Below are positions 60,395 to 64,000 of a stretch of DNA of 64,000 bases, piece after piece. The notes beneath the pieces were generated by a model. It worked only from the letters and a program-made list of their open reading frames with translations. It had not been told where the DNA came from and made no database searches. The DNA comes from Cryptomeria japonica. Lineage: Eukaryota > Streptophyta > Pinopsida > Cupressales > Cupressaceae. How positions within the stretch are numbered: position 1 is the first letter of the stretch; each line of letters starts with the position of its first letter. The stretch covers positions 815,898,396 to 815,962,395 of the forward strand of contig NC_081414.1 of assembly GCF_030272615.1 (NCBI RefSeq), written 5' to 3'. A program made the translations under genes and the position numbers.

Positions 60395-61480
60395 AATCAA
60401 AACCCTAACCCCAACCCTAATTATAATCATAATTTTAATCATAATTCTAAATGTGATGCTAATTCCAACACTAACCATAATTCTTAGAAATCTAGTTATA
60501 ACCATACTCGTAAGCTTAATCTTAATCTAATCTAACCCATGTAGACATTTAAATTTGATTAATTTTATTAATCGGATTTAGTCATTTTTGTCACACCATT
60601 GATTAAATAATAACTAATGTCCTATCTTTTGGCTAAATTTAATTAATTAATTAAGTCAGATCCTCCAACTAATTAATTAATTTTAACCCTCTTCAACATC
60701 ATAATTATAATTCTAATTGTATTTATAACTATAACCCTACTTGCAAAACATAACCCTAACTATAACCTTCATTCTAGCTCTAATTCTAGCCCTAACAATT
60801 ATTTTAACCCTAATTGTAACTCTAACAATTTTTGTAACCTTAAATTTAACGCTTAGTCCAACCCTAGCCATAACCTTCATCCTATCTTAAATTTTAACCA
60901 TAATCCTAGCCCTACTTATACTATGATCCTAATTCTAACTCTAAATCTTAGACGATAACCCTAAACCTAACCTTAACTATAACCTTAATATTACCCTTAC
61001 ATTAATCTAACTCTACCGTAATTCTAACCCTAATCCAAATTTTAGCCCCAATCATAACCATGATTCTAACCCTAGTCGATGCCTAATTTTAAATCTAATT
61101 CTTATTGTAAACCCAACCTTTAATACAACCCTAATCCTAATTATGATCCTAATTCTGACCATAATCCTAATTTTAATTTCAACTCCAATCCTATCTATAA
61201 CCCTAATTCAAACCATAACAATAACCAAAATTCTAAATCTAGCTCTTGCTCTAAGCCTAATTTTGACCCTAACCCTAATTCTAACCCTAACCTTAATTTG
61301 AATCTTAATTCTAACACTCACATTAATCTTCATTTATTACCCTAATTCTAACCCTAACCCTACCCTGATTCTAACCATAACCCTAACCCTACTTATATCA
61401 TAACCCTAACCCTACTTATATCATAACCCTAATCTTAATTCTAAAGTTGACCCAAACCCTAACCTTAACCTTAATTTTAA
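60395..61480. repeat. Degenerate telomere-like (CCCTAA)n tract
   Basis: Over about 1.1 kb the + strand is built from CCCTAA, CCTAATT, TCTAACC and TATAACC variants. A few exact tandems occur, such as CTAACCCTAACCCTAC near 61.38 kb. CCCTAAA/TTTAGGG is the usual plant telomere repeat. This is an interstitial, decayed tract with the C-rich strand shown, not a chromosome end, because ordinary sequence and a gene follow. Confidence 0.85.
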
Positions 61481-61519
61481 ACCTACCCTAATACTATTCA
61501 TAACATTCATAACAAAGTA

Positions 61520-61795
61520 ATTAATAATTATTTAATTAAAACATTTAAAATAATTATTAATTAAAATTATAATTATAATATAGTTTCAATTAAAAAAAGT
61601 AAATTATTTTATATTTATATAAATGACCAAATTATGATTGGTTGAAGCTTTTATTGATTAATAACTATTTAATTAAAACATTTAAAATAATTATTAGTTA
61701 AAATTAAAATTATAATATAGTTTCAATTAAAAAAAGTACATTATTTTATATTTATATAAATGACCAAATTATGATAGGTTGAAGCTTTTTATTGA
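61520..61795. repeat. 137-bp tandem duplication
   Basis: TATTTAATTAAAACATTTAA starts at 61529 and 61666. The two units agree closely through AATGACCAAATTATGAT-GG and GGTTGAAGCTTTT. Confidence 0.93.
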
Positions 61796-62443
61796 TTCCC
61801 AGATTCCAAGAACCTGACCAGGTTCCTCGAACTGTCATTACTGCCAATTGATTCCTTCTTCTTTGTCTGCCTTGATCGATGATTTCCTTCCTGCCTTATC
61901 CATTTTTATTTACACCTTATCCAACTGTCAATACTGATGATTTTTATTTGCTCGATATTCATATAAAAATATAGACGGATGCTAGTGTTACGCCTTTCAA
62001 CATAATGAATGTACGGCTGAGTTGTTTAATAGTCTAGCTCAATATTACTTAGTTTTTGTTTAATATTGATATTTAGTTTCTGTTATAGAACCTTCTCAGA
62101 AAAAATCCACAACAATAATTAATTTAAACATAATGACCATGCCAAGATTACCTATTTACATTCTAATTAACACTATGATACAAAATTTAATCATATTGAA
62201 TATACGGTATTCTGCTTGTGAGAGAAAGTTAAAAAATTTCAGCTGCCCCAGGTTTACCTAGTTGAGAGTGACCGTTTGTACCCGGGGCACACGGTTTCCC
62301 ATTTTCATTCTATATTTTTACCACTTCAAAAACTGTCAAACTCAACCTTTTCACGTGATCGGCTTTCACACGTTATTTATTCGACGTCCAAATTATTACT
62401 CTCTTCTTACAAAACCTCCGGCTTCCATCCATGGTTTTTCCCA

Positions 62444-62523
62444 CCGTTGGATTGATGAATCCTGTTTTACAAATTCGTGGGACACGTGGCAGAAGCATTG
62501 TATTTGGACGCTCTCTATAAATT
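62444..62523 (+). promoter_or_regulatory. Promoter of small-protein gene 3: MYB-type box, G-box, TATA
   Basis: CCGTTG lies at 62444, CACGTG at 62483 and TATAAATT at 62516, with spacings of 39 and 33 bp. Outside the boxes the sequence has diverged much more than between genes 1 and 2, so the boxes and their spacing look selectively kept. Confidence 0.82.
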
Positions 62524-62627
62524 GGAACATCCTGCTTCGCTTTTGTCATAACCAGCAGAAGGTTTGAGATTATATTTGTGTTTCTTCATTTAGAATATTG
62601 TCTATTTTTGTGAAGGAGAAAGCTAAA

Positions 62628-62876
62628 ATGGCGGAATTTGCTCTGATGATCGCTGAAGAATATTCCAGGCAGCGCGACTTGCAGAAGCCAAAATTTGAAA
62701 AAGATAATGCCAGCTCTCAGTCTGAATCGCAAATGGCAGCGCTAATGAGGCGGTTTAAAGACGGAGTTTCAGAATATATTGAAGCCTCAACTGTTAAAGT
62801 CGCTTGGGGTGAGAAAATCACTCTGAAAGAGGAGTTCGTGAGCAAAGCGTTCGTGGAAGGGATTTTCTCCCCTTAA
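62628..62876 (+). CDS. Small protein of the MAEFA...FVEGIFS family, copy 3 (82 aa)
   Basis: I chose the ATG at 62628 because the AAAATGGCGGAATTTG context and MAEFA start equal those of copies 1 and 2. An in-frame ATG 30 bp upstream would add ten residues with no counterpart. The protein reads MAEFALMIAEEYSRQRDLQK, then SQMAALMRRFKDGVSEYIEA, VAWGEKITLKEEF and AFVEGIFSP. It is longer than the others by about seven residues, gained around the middle. There is no signal peptide, membrane span or known domain. The 3' flank contains tandem copies of its last codons plus UTR. It is the most diverged intact member and the closest to the pseudogene at 18.7 kb. Confidence 0.85.
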   Translation: MAEFALMIAEEYSRQRDLQKPKFEKDNASSQSESQMAALMRRFKDGVSEYIEASTVKVAWGEKITLKEEFVSKAFVEGIFSP

Positions 62877-63700
62877 AAGCCACGCCGCAGATTTTTCTTG
62901 CTTTACATCCATAGAAATGTACAGCTAGGTTAAATCCAGAATATACTAAAAAAAATTGAATTTATGTCGCGTACAGCCCTGCATGTAGCTACATAAAATT
63001 ATTAGTAGAGTTTTTGGTTTGTTTTTGCCTTGATCGATCTTTGTTTTGGTCCAAAATTCTCTTATTTAAGACTCTAGACAATAGTCTTGCTTTACATCCA
63101 TAGAAATGTACAGCTAGGTTAATTGCAGACAATACTAACAGAGCTGTTTTTGGAAGCATTTTTAATCACTAAAACCTTTCAATTTTTAGTCTCATTCAGC
63201 TGAGTTGTTGAATCGTAACTCATTTCTACACAGTTGCATTCGTACCTTCATACATAAAATTATTAGCAGAGCGTTTGATTTGTCTTTGCCGTGATCGATC
63301 TTTGTTTTGTTCCAAATTTTCTTATTTAAGACTACATACAATATTATTGTACAGACATTTTCTCCCTTTAACGACCACGCCGTAATTTTTTCTTGCCTTT
63401 AATCCATAGAAATGTAGAGCTGAGTTAAATCCAGAAAATAGTAACACAGTTATTTTCAGAAGCATTTTTAATCTCTAAAAAATTAAAATTTCATGTCTCG
63501 TACAGCTGAGTTGTTGAATCGCGTATCATTTCTACATTCGTGACTACATAGATATTATTATTAGCAGAAGTTTTGGTTTGTTTTTGCTTTGATCGAGGTT
63601 TTTTTTGTTCCAAGATTCTTTTATTTAAGACGGTATACAATATTCTTGTACACAGATTTTATTCTAGAGAAATCCATTATAAAGCAGAGAAATTTTGAGT
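62866..63700 (+). repeat. Tandem repeats of the gene-3 3' end and UTR, three units
   Basis: ACATCCATAGAAATGTACAG occurs at about 62904 and 63096, and AATCCATAGAAATGTAGAGC near 63400. Steps are about 191 and 303 bp, the first unit being shorter. TTTTGCCTTGATCGATC-TTGTT, TTATTTAAGAC and ACAATATT-TTGTAC recur in each. At 63357 TTTTCTCCCTTTAACGACCA repeats the gene's last codons and stop region (TTTTCTCCCCTTAAAAGCCA). The duplicated unit therefore includes the end of the coding sequence. Confidence 0.8.
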
Positions 63701-64000
63701 TTTCCCTTTTATTTTGACAGACAAGTTTGTTCAATGTAAATGGTGAGTATATGGAATGCGGCGCTGTTGATTGAATGGTTAAATGGTTTTATAATTTTGT
63801 AAGGTGATAAAATAAGACAGTCAATAGTAAAATATGCTTGGTAAAATAAAATGGTCAATGATGTATTTTAAATAAAAAATTATGTTTCACTACTGTAGCA
63901 AATCTAAAAATATTGAACTGATTATAAATTTATTTTAGAATTCTCAATAAATGGAGATATCATTCTGTGGGCGGTTGATATATACTATTATTCATTATCT
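63701..64000. other. AT-rich sequence to window end, nothing seen
   Basis: No coding or repeat structure recognised. Confidence 0.5.

Noticed and set aside
60395-61480. True chromosome end
   Set aside because: Repeats are degenerate and ordinary sequence with a gene and promoter continues beyond.

Overview
This is plant nuclear DNA. It is AT-rich, gene-poor and full of decayed mobile elements. The evidence is a Ty1/copia element with an initiator-Met-tRNA primer site, Gypsy and LINE remains, a PPR pseudogene, plant-type small introns and degenerate CCCTAA repeats. Sparse tiny genes among old nested repeats suggest a large-genome lineage, most likely a gymnosperm; that is inference. Almost all protein-like sequence is broken. 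The only intact genes I can defend are three related one-exon genes for 75-82 residue proteins at 43.7, 54.8 and 62.6 kb.

Layout. 1.8-11.5 kb is a candidate two-gene DNA transposon. A decayed intron-containing left gene (+) and a decayed transposase-like right gene (-) point at each other. Both are flanked by copies of a GATATC-centred motif, and a 359-bp satellite sits between them. 11.5-15.1 kb and 19.1-20.0 kb hold a palindrome-rich satellite whose left block has a period near 180 bp. The 4 kb between the blocks carries a fourth, broken copy of the small-protein gene (18.7 kb), with a decayed promoter and a short insertion in it. A 29-bp CpG-rich minisatellite lies at 20.6 kb.

22.6-30.4 kb is a complete but dead copia element with LTRs, a 5-bp target duplication, PBS and PPT. 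It has lost integrase, and two later insertions split its reverse transcriptase. 34.9-37.8, 42.6-45.2 and 54.0-56.5 kb are three copies of one segmental duplication. The second and third carry a small-protein gene; the first has lost it. 39.5-41.2 kb is a PPR pseudogene. 45.2-53.4 kb is a minus-strand LINE, interrupted by a rearranged Gypsy element (47.2-51.6 kb) and a small retroposon (52.4 kb). 57.1-59.2 kb is a second, shortened relic of the two-gene transposon. 60.4-61.5 kb is degenerate telomere-like repeat, followed by the third small-protein gene with tandem repeats downstream.

How the parts relate. The three intact small genes share an MYB-type CCGTTG box, a CACGTG G-box and a TATA box, with 33 bp from G-box to TATA in every copy. 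This suggests a co-regulated, possibly ABA- or stress-responsive family, spread by segmental duplication and thinned by deletion and decay. The two-gene transposon is the best candidate for an undescribed mobile system. All identifications come from reading the sequence; no database search was possible.
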